Positions 8,118-17,091 are shown, numbered from the stretch's first letter. The stretch is 39,776 nt of DNA from Acidimicrobiaceae bacterium (GCA_026710865.1 JAPOQG010000259.1:1-39776); one strand, 5' to 3'. Notes: generated by a model from the letters alone, not told the origin. Made by a program: numbers and translations.

Positions 8118-9482
8118 CTAGTCCGGGAATGCGAGCATCCACTCGTAGGCGGGCTGCGCGATCACGTCCGCGGGCGCCCGCGCCGGCAGGCCGCGCCGGG
8201 CCGCGGTCAACAGCCGCTTGGTAGCGGACGGGAACATCCGGCCGGCCCCGTCGAGCGCTCGCAGTTCCCGGTCGGCGGTTGCCTCGTCCGACGCGTCCGC
8301 GCACACCTGGATCAGCTCCACGCTGCCGTCGTCGCCTCGGGCCAGGAAGTCCACCTCGTGGCCCTGCGGCGTGCGGACGTAGGTCGCCTCGCAACGGCGC
8401 CTCTCCAGTTCGACGAGCACGGCCGTCTCTAGGGCGTGGCCGATGTTGGCGCGGCCGCTGCGGTCGAACACGCCGATCAGCCCGGCGTCGACCGGGTACG
8501 CCTTGCGCGGGTTCACCATCCGCTGGCGCTCGGACCGCGACTCCATCCACACTGTGCGCACCAGGAAGCAGTCCTCGAGATGCGCCAGGTGCTGGTGCAC
8601 CGTGTCGCGGGCCACGGCGATGCCTTGAGAGCGCATCGCCCTGTGGAACCTCTCGACGCTGAACAGCGACCCGGCGTTGGCGAGCAGGTGTCTGGAGAGC
8701 CAGCGCAGGCCCACGACGTTGCTCACGCCGTGACGCTCGATCACGTCTCGCAACATGGCCACATCCACATAGTCCGCCAGCAGCCTCCGCCGAGTCGCAG
8801 GATCGAGCCCCTGCACCTCCGGAAAGCCGCCGGCCTCCAACCATGCGCCGAAGGCGGCCTCGATGCGGGCACGCTCGCCGCGGCTCCATACGACAGAACC
8901 AGGGCCGCGGGGCACCTCGACGCCGCCGTGGCGCAGAGCCTCGTCGAACCCGAACGGGTGGATCAGCGCCTGCCAGGCCCGCCCTCGAAGCGCCGTCGCA
9001 ACCTCGCGTGAGAGCAGGGCCGCCGACGACCCCGACACGAACACCCTGGCGCCGCCGTCGAGCAGGCGGCGAACGAGCCGCTCCCAGCCCGCCACGACCT
9101 GGATCTCGTCGAGGAACCATGCCGGCGCCGCGGCGTCTCCGGCAGCCGTCCGTCGGTCGGCGTACTCGTCGACCAGGGCGCCGAGCTGTACGGCGTCAAG
9201 TCCGGAGAGCCGCTCGTCCTCCAGCGACAGCATCGGCAGGCTCTGTGGGGGCGCGCCGGCCCCGACCTTCTCGGCACGCAGCTGATGCAGGAACGTCGTC
9301 TTGCCCGCCCGGCGAATGCCGACGACCGCCGTCGCCTTGCCGGCCAGCTCTACTGGTCCCAGGACGCGCCGCGGCGTGAGCGGGAGCGGGGGCTCCGGGT
9401 CCGGCGGTGCCGCCGCCTGCTCGAAGAACACACGCCTGGCCAACGGCCCGGGCACAGCCTCGTTCGCCACGGACTCCGGCAT
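8118..9482 (-). CDS. AAA_14/DUF4143 family ATPase
   Basis: This 454-residue protein belongs to the common bacterial family with an N-terminal AAA_14 ATPase and a C-terminal DUF4143 domain. Visible motifs are Walker A GIRRAGKTT (about 55-63), Walker B AWFLDEIQ, the sensor-like SGSSAALLSREVATALRGR, and in the C-terminal domain RKAYPVDAGLIGVF and HEVDFLARG. The last resembles the D...(E/Q)xD segment of a PD-(D/E)XK-like fold. The role of the family is not settled; many members sit in mobile or defence regions. The ATG at 9482 has a GGGAG-type ribosome site 5-6 bases upstream. A perfect inverted repeat lies just beyond it. The gene converges on the helicase gene and is divergent from hisI. Confidence 0.88.
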   Translation of the reverse strand: MPESVANEAVPGPLARRVFFEQAAAPPDPEPPLPLTPRRVLGPVELAGKATAVVGIRRAGKTTFLHQLRAEKVGAGAPPQSLPMLSLEDERLSGLDAVQLGALVDEYADRRTAAGDAAAPAWFLDEIQVVAGWERLVRRLLDGGARVFVSGSSAALLSREVATALRGRAWQALIHPFGFDEALRHGGVEVPRGPGSVVWSRGERARIEAAFGAWLEAGGFPEVQGLDPATRRRLLADYVDVAMLRDVIERHGVSNVVGLRWLSRHLLANAGSLFSVERFHRAMRSQGIAVARDTVHQHLAHLEDCFLVRTVWMESRSERQRMVNPRKAYPVDAGLIGVFDRSGRANIGHALETAVLVELERRRCEATYVRTPQGHEVDFLARGDDGSVELIQVCADASDEATADRELRALDGAGRMFPSATKRLLTAARRGLPARAPADVIAQPAYEWMLAFPD

Positions 9483-9511
9483 AGTTCTCCCTTCAATACG
9501 GAGAAGTTAGC

Positions 9512-9544
9512 CCGTATTTCTCCTTATCACAAGGAGAAATACGG
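9512..9544. promoter_or_regulatory. 14-bp perfect inverted repeat upstream of the DUF4143 ATPase gene
   Basis: The left arm CCGTATTTCTCCTT (9512-9525) and right arm AAGGAGAAATACGG (9531-9544) are perfectly complementary around the spacer ATCAC. The motif GGAGAA recurs at 9500-9505 and in the ribosome site. It lies 30-62 bases before the ATPase start and about 140 bases before hisI. An operator is the best reading; a hairpin in the ATPase mRNA leader is the alternative. Confidence 0.7.
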
Positions 9545-9601
9545 CGGCACTCTCGCTGCGGCGCAGACGGCTTCACCGGAGGCCCCGATCGACGGTCGGA
9601 C

Positions 9602-9622
9602 CTCGTGGACTCGGTCCACGAG
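9602..9622. repeat. 9-bp inverted repeat between the DUF4143 gene and hisI
   Basis: CTCGTGGAC (9602-9610) and GTCCACGAG (9614-9622) flank TCG. The stretch 9602-9685 also reads as a coding-like tail (LVDSVHEWADADKVADEL), so it may be a gene remnant rather than a regulatory site. Confidence 0.4.
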
Positions 9623-9669
9623 TGGGCCGACGCCGACAAGGTCGCTGACGAACTGTCGGTGCGGGAGCT

Positions 9670-9675
9670 TAGGCT
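9670..9675 (+). promoter_or_regulatory. -10 hexamer TAGGCT, leaderless promoter of hisI
   Basis: TAGGCT ends 6 bases before the GTG start of hisI at 9682. There is no Shine-Dalgarno sequence in the gap, so transcription probably begins at or next to the start codon. Confidence 0.55.
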
Positions 9676-9681
9676 GGCGGC

Positions 9682-10056
9682 GTGACTGGAGCGGCGATCA
9701 CCGCCGGCGACGAGGCCCTTGCAGCGGTCAAGTACAACGCCGACGGGCTGGTGCCCGCCATCGTGCAGGACTCCCGGACCCGCTCGGTGCTGATGATGGC
9801 CTGGATGAGCGCCGAGACCCTGGCCCTGACCCTGGCCGAGGGCCGGACCGTGTTCTGGAGCCGTTCCCGCCAGGAGGTGTGGCGCAAGGGCGAGACCTCG
9901 GGCGAGCGGCAGTGGGTGCGGGAGGCCTACTACGACTGCGACGGCGACACGCTGCTGTTCGTGGTGGACCAGGACGGCGACGGCGCCTGCCACACCGGGG
10001 CGTACTCATGCTTCTTCCGGGCGTTCGACGGCTCAACTCCGACCGGCGGCGGCTGA
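9682..10056 (+). CDS. hisI: Phosphoribosyl-AMP cyclohydrolase
   Basis: HisI opens the purine ring of phosphoribosyl-AMP in histidine biosynthesis and uses zinc and magnesium. The 124-residue length fits the stand-alone cyclohydrolase with no HisE fusion. Diagnostic residues are present: MMAWMS near residue 35, [16 protein letters not shown], the metal site [10 protein letters not shown] (Cys at about 86), and [10 protein letters not shown] (Cys at about 103 and 110). The GTG start follows a TANNNT hexamer. trpE starts 15 bases after its stop; hisI next to trpE is a common actinobacterial order and implies co-transcription. Confidence 0.97.
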   Translation: MTGAAITAGDEALAAVKYNADGLVPAIVQDSRTRSVLMMAWMSAETLALTLAEGRTVFWSRSRQEVWRKGETSGERQWVREAYYDCDGDTLLFVVDQDGDGACHTGAYSCFFRAFDGSTPTGGG

Positions 10057-10071
10057 CGCCGCAGCCGTGCC

Positions 10072-11601
10072 ATGATCCAGCCCACCCCCGAAGAGTTCCG
10101 CAAGCTGGCCCGCGCCTACCGGGTGGTTCCGGTCTGGCGGGAAGTGCTGGCCGACCTGACCACGCCGGTGGCCGCCTTCGCCCGGGTGGTCGGGCCCGGC
10201 GACGGCTTCCTGCTGGAGTCGGTGGAGCACGGCGAGCGCTGGAGCCGGTGGTCCTTCATGGGCCGCAACCCCATCGCCACGCTGGTGTCCCGGGGACCCA
10301 CGGTGGAGGTGACCGGCAGTCTCGGGGTCGCCATCCCCCGCGACCGGGGCATGCTCGCCGCGCTGGAAGTACTGCTCGACCACTACCGGGCCCCGTCGAT
10401 CGAGGGGCTGCCGCCGCTGCACGGCGGCCTGGTCGGCTACCTCGGCTACGACGTCGTGCGCGAGGTCGAGCACCTGCCCGACGTTCCCACCGACGACTCG
10501 GGCCATCCCGACGCGGTGATGTCCTTGATCGGCGAGCTGGCCGTGTACGACCACTGGCGCCAGCGGGCCACCCTCATCTCCAACGTGCTGGTTCCCCCCG
10601 GCGCCGACGACCGGCTCATCGACCGTCTCTACTACGAGGCGGTGCTACGGGTCGAGGCCATCGCGGCCGACGGCGCCAAGCCCCTCGACGAACCGCTGGT
10701 GTCGCCGCCCGAACCGGCCGCCGACACGACGCCGGAGGAGGTCGACACCACCTCCACCATGGGCCCGGAGTTGTACTCCCAGGCAGTGGAGACCGCCCGT
10801 GAGTACATCTTCGCCGGTGACGTCTTCCAGGTGGTTCTGTCCCAGCGCTTCGACTTCGAACTCGACGCCGAAGCCTTCGACGTCTACCGGGTGCTGCGCC
10901 AGGTCAACCCCAGCCCCTACATGTACTTCCTGCGCCACGGGCCCCTGGAGGTGGTGGGCGGCTCGCCCGAGCCCATGGTCAAGCTCCTCGACGGAAAGGT
11001 GGTCAGCCGGCCCATCGCCGGCACCAGGCGCCGGGGCCGCACCGACGCCGAGGACCGCCGCCTGGCCGCCGAGCTGGCCGAGCACCCCAAGGAGGTGGCC
11101 GAGCACGTGATGCTGGTCGACCTGGCCCGCAACGACGTCGGCCGGGTGGTGGAGTTCGGAACCCTCAACCTCGACGAGATGATGACCCTCGAGCGTTACA
11201 GCCACGTGATGCACCTGACATCGCAGGTGTCGGGGCGGCTGGCCGAGCAGGCCACGCCGATCGACGTGCTGCGGGCCACGCTGCCGGCGGGCACCGTGTC
11301 GGGCGCGCCCAAGGTCCGGGCCATGGAGATCATCGACGAGTTGGAGCCGGTCAAGCGCGGCCCGTACGCGGGGGTGGTCGGCTACATCGACTTCACGGGC
11401 AACATCGACACCGCCATCACGATCCGCACGATGCTGGTCCTCGACGGGCGGGCGTCGGTGCAGGCCGGCGCGGGCATCGTGGCCGACTCGGTGCCCGCGG
11501 AGGAGCACGCCGAGTGCGTGAACAAGGCCCGGGCCCTGCTGGCCGCGGTGCCCCCGGCCCGACGGATGACCCAGGCCAGAAGAAGGGCGGTTCCACGGTG
11601 A
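10072..11601 (+). CDS. trpE: Anthranilate synthase component I
   Basis: TrpE makes anthranilate from chorismate, the first committed step of tryptophan synthesis, with ammonia from the TrpG glutaminase (not in this window). The 509 residues match the usual length. The chorismate-binding C-terminal domain is complete: [22 protein letters not shown] (about 313), [33 protein letters not shown] (about 405-420), [11 protein letters not shown] and [12 protein letters not shown]. The N-terminal domain ([15 protein letters not shown], then [19 protein letters not shown]) carries the region where tryptophan feedback normally acts. Its TGA overlaps the GTG of the next gene (GTGA, 11598-11601), coupling translation. 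Confidence 0.97.
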   Translation: MIQPTPEEFRKLARAYRVVPVWREVLADLTTPVAAFARVVGPGDGFLLESVEHGERWSRWSFMGRNPIATLVSRGPTVEVTGSLGVAIPRDRGMLAALEVLLDHYRAPSIEGLPPLHGGLVGYLGYDVVREVEHLPDVPTDDSGHPDAVMSLIGELAVYDHWRQRATLISNVLVPPGADDRLIDRLYYEAVLRVEAIAADGAKPLDEPLVSPPEPAADTTPEEVDTTSTMGPELYSQAVETAREYIFAGDVFQVVLSQRFDFELDAEAFDVYRVLRQVNPSPYMYFLRHGPLEVVGGSPEPMVKLLDGKVVSRPIAGTRRRGRTDAEDRRLAAELAEHPKEVAEHVMLVDLARNDVGRVVEFGTLNLDEMMTLERYSHVMHLTSQVSGRLAEQATPIDVLRATLPAGTVSGAPKVRAMEIIDELEPVKRGPYAGVVGYIDFTGNIDTAITIRTMLVLDGRASVQAGAGIVADSVPAEEHAECVNKARALLAAVPPARRMTQARRRAVPR

Positions 11602-12470
11602 CGACGGGCATCGTTGCCGGTCCAGTGCCCAGGGACGCGGTTCTCGTCACCGGCGCCGACGCGGCCGCGTACTTGCAGGGCCAGATCTCCCAGGACGTCG
11701 AGGCCGTGGCCCCGGGAACCTCCGCGTGGTCGCTGGTGCTGGCCCCGCAGGGCAAGGTCGACGCCTGGTTCCGCCTCACCCGCGGCGGTGACGGCAGCTT
11801 CGTGCTCGACGTGGACGCCGGTTTCGGCGACACGCTCACAGCCCGGCTGGAGCGGTTCCGGCTGCGGGTCGACGTGTCCTTCGAGAGCCTCGCCGGGTGG
11901 AGGATGCTGGCCGTACGCGGGCCGCGGGCCGCCGAGGCGTGGCTCGACACCGTCGAGGCAGAGGTCCGGTCGAGTGTCGACTGGCCCGGCTTCGGCGGGA
12001 TCGACCTTCTCGGCCCGAACACGGAGCCTCCGCCGGGCCTGCCCGTGGACGGCTCCGGCGACCTGGAGGCAGCCCGCATCAGGGCCGGCTGGCCGGCCAT
12101 GGGCCGCGAGCTCACCGAGCGCACCATCCCGGCCGAGATCGCAGGTCTGGTGGAGTCGTCGGTCAGCTTCACCAAGGGGTGCTACACCGGCCAGGAGCTG
12201 GTGGCCCGGATCGACAGCCGGGGCGGCAACGTGCCCCGCCCGGTGCGCCTGCTGGAGATCCGCGGCGACGGCGAGGTGTCGCCCGGCGACGAGATAACCG
12301 TCGACGGCAAGGCGGTGGGCGCGATCACCTCGGCCGCGGCCGACCCGGACTCGGCCGTGACCGTGGCTCTGGGACCGGTCCATCGGCGGGTGGAGCCGCC
12401 CGCGGCGGCCACCGTCGCCGGGCTGGCGGCCACCGTGCTGGCCGCGCCGGGCGCCGCAGCTCCCGCATAG
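11598..12470 (+). CDS. ygfZ: YgfZ/GcvT-like folate-binding protein
   Basis: This 290-residue protein belongs to the YgfZ branch of the GcvT-like family, which supports assembly or repair of iron-sulphur enzymes using tetrahydrofolate. The family signature K-G-C-Y-T-G-Q-E is present at about residues 193-200 with its essential cysteine (about 195), followed by VARIDSRGGNVPR. The N-terminal half has the expected DAAAYLQGQISQDV and APQGKVDAWFRL segments. The start is the GTG overlapping the trpE stop. Its place in a trp operon suggests only shared expression. The final bases are part of a 30-bp direct repeat with a second copy just before the next gene. Confidence 0.9.
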   Translation: MTTGIVAGPVPRDAVLVTGADAAAYLQGQISQDVEAVAPGTSAWSLVLAPQGKVDAWFRLTRGGDGSFVLDVDAGFGDTLTARLERFRLRVDVSFESLAGWRMLAVRGPRAAEAWLDTVEAEVRSSVDWPGFGGIDLLGPNTEPPPGLPVDGSGDLEAARIRAGWPAMGRELTERTIPAEIAGLVESSVSFTKGCYTGQELVARIDSRGGNVPRPVRLLEIRGDGEVSPGDEITVDGKAVGAITSAAADPDSAVTVALGPVHRRVEPPAAATVAGLAATVLAAPGAAAPA

Positions 12471-12546
12471 AGGGGCGCGGCTAGCGGCGGGCGTCGCGGG
12501 CCATGGCGTCGATGTTCGCCGCAGCTCCCGCATAGGGGGGCGCGGC
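12452..12546 (+). repeat. Pair of 30-bp direct repeats flanking the ygfZ-dnaJ gap
   Basis: The copies at 12452-12481 and 12517-12546 differ at one position. The first spans the ygfZ stop codon and the second lies just before the promoter of the J-domain gene. A short local duplication explains it. Confidence 0.8.
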
Positions 12547-12548
12547 CC

Positions 12549-12554
12549 TACCAT
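12549..12554 (+). promoter_or_regulatory. -10 hexamer TACCAT, leaderless promoter of the J-domain gene
   Basis: TACCAT ends 6 bases before ATG 12561. The gap (TGCGGG) contains no properly spaced ribosome site. Confidence 0.45.
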
Positions 12555-12560
12555 TGCGGG

Positions 12561-13112
12561 ATGGACCCGTACGCGGTGCTGGGCGTGGCCCGCGACGCCC
12601 CCACCGAGGAGATCCGGCAGGCCTATGTGGCCCTGGCCCGGCGCACCCATCCCGATGTGCGGGGCGACGATCCGGCCGCGACCGAGCAGATGCGCCGCAT
12701 CAACCTGGCCTGGGAGATGCTGTCCGACGCCGGCTCCCGTGCCGCCATCGACCGCCGCCTGACCCAGCCCTCGCCGGCCTCCCAGCCCCCGCAGCCCCAG
12801 CCGCCCCGGAGCGCCGCGCCGGCCGATGGGCGTGCGACCCCGCCGCGAGACGACGACATCTACCTCGGCCACGAAGACCGCGACGACGACATCGACGACC
12901 GTCCCATCACCGGGGGCGATCTTCCGGGCTGGATGCGCCTGGGAGCGCCGGCCGCGTTCGTCGTGGGAATCTTCGCGTCGATCTTCGGGCTGATGGCCGG
13001 AGGATTCGTGCTCCTGCGGCTCGGACTGCTCCTGCTGGCGCTGTCGGCGCTGCTGTTCGTGCTGTCACCGTTCGTGGTGCTGATCCGCAGCCGGGGCGGC
13101 CCCCTGCGCTGA
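12561..13112 (+). CDS. J-domain membrane protein
   Basis: Residues 1-65 form a DnaJ domain (DPYAVLGVARDAPTEEIRQAY, cut short here) with the HPD motif that stimulates Hsp70 ATPase at residues 30-32. A Pro/Gln-rich and then Asp-rich linker follows, up to about residue 130. Two hydrophobic stretches (AAFVVGIFASIFGLMAGGFV and LGLLLLALSALLFVLSPFVV) anchor the C-terminus in the membrane. There are no zinc-finger or C-terminal DnaJ domains, so it is a J-domain adaptor and not a general DnaJ. It probably recruits DnaK to the membrane; the client is unknown. The ATG fits both the family start and a leaderless promoter. Confidence 0.88.
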   Translation: MDPYAVLGVARDAPTEEIRQAYVALARRTHPDVRGDDPAATEQMRRINLAWEMLSDAGSRAAIDRRLTQPSPASQPPQPQPPRSAAPADGRATPPRDDDIYLGHEDRDDDIDDRPITGGDLPGWMRLGAPAAFVVGIFASIFGLMAGGFVLLRLGLLLLALSALLFVLSPFVVLIRSRGGPLR

Positions 13113-13207
13113 CAGCGAGCGCAGGCAGGTGAGAGCCCGCCGCGTTGCAGCGGTGTCGCCCCCGCTCCTGTTCGCTTCGCTCACGGCCGCTCGGGCCACG
13201 GCCTCGT
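13113..13207 (-). repeat. Dispersed intergenic repeat, copy D
   Basis: This is the most divergent of four copies. The core equivalent is at 13160-13178 on the minus strand, with two changes from the other copies. The 19-base block GAGGCCGTGGCCCGAGCGG (13187-13205, minus) is identical in copy A at 33344-33362. It fills much of the gap between the J-domain gene and trpF. Confidence 0.75.
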
Positions 13208-13292
13208 TGCGTGTCTCGCGCACTCGTTCCGCGATCGGCGCCTGTGCGCTCGGCTTCCGGCCACCATCGGGCCGTGCCGAGCCCGCAGGCAG

Positions 13293-13298
13293 TAGCGT
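13293..13298 (+). promoter_or_regulatory. -10 hexamer TAGCGT, leaderless promoter of trpF
   Basis: TAGCGT ends 6 bases before the GTG at 13305. It implies that trpF-trpB-trpA can be transcribed separately from hisI-trpE. Confidence 0.55.
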
Positions 13299-13304
13299 CG
13301 GGGC

Positions 13305-13997
13305 GTGTTCGTGAAGATCTGCGGCACGACCAACGAGGACGACGCGCTGCTGGCAGTGGCCATGGGGGCCGACGCGGTGGGGTTCGTATTCGCGCCGTCG
13401 CCCCGCCAGATGTCGCTGGACAGGGTGCGCGACATCGTCCGGCGCCTGCCCAGCGACGTGCTCAGCGTGGGGGTGTTCCGCAACGAGATGGCGTCGCGTG
13501 TGGTGAGGATGACCTCCGACGCCCGGCTGGGCGCGGCCCAGCTGCACGGCCACGAGTCGCCCGAGGACACCGCCTGGGTGGTCGCCCGGGTCCCGGTCAC
13601 GATCAAGGTCTTCCCGCCCGGCCATGAGGGCCTGCGGCACTTGGGCGACTACGGCGCCGACGCGGTGATGATCGACAACGAGCGGCCCGGATCCGGCGAG
13701 GTGTTCGACTGGTCGCTGGCAGAGGGCGCCCCTCTGGCCGGTCACCGGCTGATCCTGGCCGGCGGCCTCGACGCCGACAACGTTGCCGGGGCGATCCGCC
13801 GGGTGCGGCCGTGGGGAGTGGACGTGGCCAGCGGCGTGGAGAGCCGCCCGGGCCGCAAGGATCCGGCCCGGCTGCGCGCCTTCATCGAGGCGGCCAAGGC
13901 GCCCCGCAACATCAGCGCCGACGACAGACCGACTGCGGGCGCCGAGCCTCGGCTGTCCGCCGACGCCGGCCCATACGACTGGGAACAGGACCTGTGA
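13305..13997 (+). CDS. trpF: Phosphoribosylanthranilate isomerase
   Basis: TrpF converts phosphoribosylanthranilate to its carboxyphenylamino-deoxyribulose form. The hallmark FVKICG (residues 2-7, catalytic Cys6) is at the very N-terminus. [13 protein letters not shown] follows, then the second catalytic region VMIDNERPG (Asp about 126) and the phosphate-binding [10 protein letters not shown] and [16 protein letters not shown]. The 230 residues exceed a minimal TrpF by a Pro/Ala-rich tail of about 30. The GTG start is fixed by the conserved N-terminus. The stop overlaps the trpB start by four bases. Confidence 0.96.
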   Translation: MFVKICGTTNEDDALLAVAMGADAVGFVFAPSPRQMSLDRVRDIVRRLPSDVLSVGVFRNEMASRVVRMTSDARLGAAQLHGHESPEDTAWVVARVPVTIKVFPPGHEGLRHLGDYGADAVMIDNERPGSGEVFDWSLAEGAPLAGHRLILAGGLDADNVAGAIRRVRPWGVDVASGVESRPGRKDPARLRAFIEAAKAPRNISADDRPTAGAEPRLSADAGPYDWEQDL

Positions 13998-15169
13998 CCG
14001 CGCCCGCGGGCGGGTTCATGGGCGAGCCGAGCGCCGACGGGCGCTTCGGCGACTTCGGCGGCATGTTCGTGCCCGAGACGCTGGTGCCCGCCTGCCAGGA
14101 GCTCGACCGGGCCTTCCGCGCCGCCTGGGGCGACCCCGCCTTCCGGGGCGAGCTCGACCGGCTGCTGCGCGACTACGCGGGGCGTCCCTCGCCGCTGACG
14201 GAGTGCCCCAACCTCTCCAGCGACCTCGGTGTGCGCATCCTGTTGAAGCGCGAGGACCTCAACCACACCGGCAGCCACAAGATCAACAACGTGCTCGGCC
14301 AGGCGCTGCTGGCCCGGCGCATGGGCAAGACCAGCCTGGTGGCCGAGACCGGCGCGGGCCAGCACGGTGTGGCCACCGCCACCGCGGCCGCGCTGTTCGG
14401 CATGGACTGCGTCGTGTACATGGGCACCGTCGACATCGCCCGCCAGGAGCTCAACGTGTTCCGCATGCGCCTGCTGGGCACCGAGGTGCGGGCGGCCGAG
14501 ACCGGGTCGCGCACCCTCAAGGACGCCGTCAACGAGGCCATGCGCCACTGGGTGGCGGTGGCCGACACCACCCACTACTGCCTGGGCTCGGTGATGGGCC
14601 CCCATCCCTACCCGTGGATGGTGCGGGAGTTCCAGCGGGTGGTGGGCGAGGAGGCTCACCGCCAGTGCGCTGAGATCCTCGACGGCGGCGTGCCCGACGT
14701 GGTCACCGCCGCCGTGGGGGGCGGCTCCAACGCGGCCGGCATCTTCTCCGGGTTCGCTGACACCAGCGCCCGCCTGGTGGGGGTGGAGCCGGCCGGGGGA
14801 GCGGCCGTCGGACGGGCCGTGCCCGGCATCGTGCACGGCTCGCGCTCCTATCTGATGCAGGACGAGTGGGGGCAGGTGCTCGAGGCTGAGTCGATCTCGG
14901 CCGGGCTGGACTATCCCGGCGTCGGCCCCGAGCACTCCCATCTGGCCGCCATCGGGCGTGCGACCTACGAGCAGGTCACCGACGCCGAGGTGGTCGAGGC
15001 CTTCAGCCTGCTGTCACGCGCCGAGGGCATCATCCCGGCGCTGGAGTGCGCCCACGCCCTGGCCTGGGTGTCGCGGGCCCGGGAGGAACTGGCCGGCCTG
15101 ACCGTGCTGCTGAACCTCAGCGGCCGGGGAGACAAGGACGTCGACCAGATGATGGGCATCCTCGGGTGA
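13994..15169 (+). CDS. trpB: Tryptophan synthase beta subunit
   Basis: TrpB condenses indole with serine using pyridoxal phosphate. The 391 residues are a normal TrpB1 length. Key sites are the PLP lysine in HTGSHKINN (about Lys96), [12 protein letters not shown], the phosphate loop [18 protein letters not shown] and the C-terminal [22 protein letters not shown] marks the family N-terminus. The start is the GTG overlapping the trpF stop (GTGA, 13994-13997); ATG 14018 is an alternative. It forms the alpha2-beta2 complex with the product of the next gene, again linked by a four-base overlap. Confidence 0.97.
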   Translation: MTAPAGGFMGEPSADGRFGDFGGMFVPETLVPACQELDRAFRAAWGDPAFRGELDRLLRDYAGRPSPLTECPNLSSDLGVRILLKREDLNHTGSHKINNVLGQALLARRMGKTSLVAETGAGQHGVATATAAALFGMDCVVYMGTVDIARQELNVFRMRLLGTEVRAAETGSRTLKDAVNEAMRHWVAVADTTHYCLGSVMGPHPYPWMVREFQRVVGEEAHRQCAEILDGGVPDVVTAAVGGGSNAAGIFSGFADTSARLVGVEPAGGAAVGRAVPGIVHGSRSYLMQDEWGQVLEAESISAGLDYPGVGPEHSHLAAIGRATYEQVTDAEVVEAFSLLSRAEGIIPALECAHALAWVSRAREELAGLTVLLNLSGRGDKDVDQMMGILG

Positions 15170-15978
15170 CCGTCGCCGAGTCCGGCGCCGCGGGGGCGCT
15201 GGAGGCTGCCCTGCGCGCCAGGCGGGACTCCGGGGGCAAGTGCCTGGTGCCCTACCTCACCGGCGGTCTCGGCGCCGACTGGCTCGAGACCATCTGCGCG
15301 GTCGCCGGAGCCGGAGCCGACGCCATCGAGATCGGGGTGCCGTTCTCGGACCCGGTGATGGACGGGACGATCATCCAGCAGGCCAACGACCGGGCCCTGT
15401 CCGAGGGCGCCACCCCGCAGTCGATCCTGGCCGCGGTGCGGGGTGTCGCCGCCGACATCGCGGTGCCCACCGCGGTGATGACCTACGTGAACATCGCCCA
15501 CCACATGGGCTACGAGCGGTTCGCCTCGTCGCTGGCCGACGCCGGCGTGAGCGGCTGCATCCTGCCGGACCTTCCCCTGGAGGAAGCGGGGGAGTGGGCG
15601 GAGTGCGCCGACGCGGCCGGAGTGGAGACGGTCCTGCTGGCCGCGCCCACCTCGCCCGACGAGCGCCTGCGGAGCATCTGCGCCCGGTCCCGTGGCTTCG
15701 TGTACAGCGTGGGCCTCATGGGGATCACCGGCGTCCGCGCCGAGCTGGCTGCCAGCGCTACCCGCACCGCGGCCCGGCTCAAGGCGGTCACCGACATGCC
15801 CGTGCTGGCCGGTGTGGGGGTGGGCACGCCCGCGCAGGCCGCCGAGGTGTGCGAGGTGGCCGACGGGGCCGTGGTCGGCTCGGCCGTCGTCACCCGGATG
15901 CTGGAGGGCGCCGGGCCCGACGGCGTGGCCGGGCTCGTGTCGGAGTTCCGCGCCGCCCTCGACGCCGCCCACGGCTGA
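15166..15978 (+). CDS. trpA: Tryptophan synthase alpha subunit
   Basis: TrpA cleaves indole-3-glycerol phosphate and channels indole to TrpB. The catalytic pair is present: Glu in EIGVPFSDP (about 55) and Asp in PVMDG (about 66), equivalent to Glu49 and Asp60 of the Salmonella enzyme. Also visible are [26 protein letters not shown] and the phosphate-binding [10 protein letters not shown]. The length is 270 residues. The GTG start overlaps the trpB stop (15166-15169). This ends the trpFBA unit; trpC and trpD are not in this window. Confidence 0.97.
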   Translation: MTVAESGAAGALEAALRARRDSGGKCLVPYLTGGLGADWLETICAVAGAGADAIEIGVPFSDPVMDGTIIQQANDRALSEGATPQSILAAVRGVAADIAVPTAVMTYVNIAHHMGYERFASSLADAGVSGCILPDLPLEEAGEWAECADAAGVETVLLAAPTSPDERLRSICARSRGFVYSVGLMGITGVRAELAASATRTAARLKAVTDMPVLAGVGVGTPAQAAEVCEVADGAVVGSAVVTRMLEGAGPDGVAGLVSEFRAALDAAHG

Positions 15979-16027
15979 GCTGCCGCTCCCGCCGGCACCG
16001 TTCACGGAGCGCCATGAAGGAGTCGAG

Positions 16028-16273
16028 ATGACGAGGGCCTTGACGCTGGATGACTTCGACGCGACCGAGATCGCGGCCAGCAGCAAGCGGGCCGCGCTCC
16101 GGTTCGTGGCAGGCATGACACGCGAGAAGGACCGGCCTGACGCGAGGGACACCGCCGTCTCCAACTGGAGGGCAGCGGTGCGTCTCGCCCACCGGTGGGC
16201 CTCCGTCGCGGAGATCGCAGGGGCGACCGGAGCTTCCCCGGAGGCGATCTCCGCGATCTGCGAGTCCGGGTAG
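16028..16273 (+). CDS. Small protein of unknown function (81 aa)
   Basis: I do not recognise this protein. The ATG has a good ribosome site (AAGGAG, 16017-16022, five bases upstream), which supports it as a real gene. The sequence is mainly helical. Its last 30 residues (LAHRWASVAEIAGATGASPE) look like a helix-turn-helix tail, but the fold is too short to be sure. There is no signal peptide or membrane segment. It starts 49 bases after trpA and converges on the SDR gene. A small regulator or an antitoxin-like protein are guesses only. Confidence 0.6.
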   Translation: MTRALTLDDFDATEIAASSKRAALRFVAGMTREKDRPDARDTAVSNWRAAVRLAHRWASVAEIAGATGASPEAISAICESG

Positions 16274-16281
16274 GACCGACT

Positions 16282-16297
16282 CGGGCTGCTCAGCCCG
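16282..16297. terminator. Possible bidirectional terminator stem
   Basis: CGGGCTG (16282-16288) and CAGCCCG (16291-16297) form a tight stem at the meeting point of two convergent genes, overlapping the SDR stop codon. There is no U-tract. Confidence 0.3.
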
Positions 16298-17042
16298 TGG
16301 TGAGGCCGCCGTCGGCGCTGATGATGGCGCCGTGGACCCCGGGGCACTCGTCGGAGGCCACGAAGGCGAACAGCGCGGCGATGTGCTCGGGCTCGCTCAT
16401 GGGCTTGAAGGCGATCATCCGGCGGATCAGGTGCCGGTCGCCGTCGGCGACCTGCTTGAAGTTCCGGACCATGGGGGTGTCCACGCCGCCGGGGGCGATG
16501 GCGTTGACCCGCACCGGGGTCTTGGCCAACTCCATGGCCAGCGCCCTGGTCAGCTGCACCACCGCGCCCTTGGTGGCGCAGTAGGTGGACGTGTAGGCCA
16601 AGCCCTGGAGCCCGGCGTTGGAGGCGATGTTGACGATGTTGCCGCCCGACTCCAGCAGGTGGGGGAGTGCGGCCTGGGTCAGGAAGAACACGCCCTTCGT
16701 GTTCACCCCGAACATCCGGTCCCAGTCCTCCTCGGTGACGTCGGCCACCCGGTCCTGCCACGACAGTCCGGCGATGTTGCCGAGCACGTCTATGCCGTCG
16801 AAGGCGTCCACGCATCCGGCCGCGGCCGCCCGGCAGTCGGCCACCGATCCGAGGTCGCAGTGCTGCGTCTCGATCCGGCCGCCCGTGCCGTCGACCTGCG
16901 ACGCGGTCTCAGCCAGTCCCTCGGTGTTCACGTCCACCGCGAACACGTCGGCCCCCTCGGAGGCCAGACGGATCGCCACCGCCCGCCCCATCCCGGAGGC
17001 CGCCCCGGTGATGAGGGCCACCTTGCCGTCGAATCGTCCCAT
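16290..17042 (-). CDS. SDR-family NAD(P)-dependent oxidoreductase
   Basis: This is a classical short-chain dehydrogenase/reductase of 250 residues. The cofactor loop is TGAASGMG (about 12-19). Asp37 in FAVDVN suggests a preference for NAD(H). The catalytic tetrad is Asn114, Ser141, Tyr154 and Lys158 (YCATK). PGGVDTPMV and the C-terminal GAIISADGGLTTG are typical. The substrate cannot be read from the sequence. ATG 17042 matches the family start (MGRFDGKVALITG); the frame stays open upstream, but that extension runs into repeat copy C. The gap to alkB holds this repeat. Confidence 0.93.
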   Translation of the reverse strand: MGRFDGKVALITGAASGMGRAVAIRLASEGADVFAVDVNTEGLAETASQVDGTGGRIETQHCDLGSVADCRAAAAGCVDAFDGIDVLGNIAGLSWQDRVADVTEEDWDRMFGVNTKGVFFLTQAALPHLLESGGNIVNIASNAGLQGLAYTSTYCATKGAVVQLTRALAMELAKTPVRVNAIAPGGVDTPMVRNFKQVADGDRHLIRRMIAFKPMSEPEHIAALFAFVASDECPGVHGAIISADGGLTTG

Positions 17043-17091
17043 GTCGTCCCGCCCGTCCTCGATCCCGGCTCGTACGCCGCGGAGACTACGA

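Noticed and set aside
36-9482. Calling the left block a complete BREX or DISARM system
   Set aside because: The hallmark partners (BrxL/BrxC/PglZ, or DrmA/DrmB) are not in the window. Only the methyltransferase and the PLD-helicase are visible.
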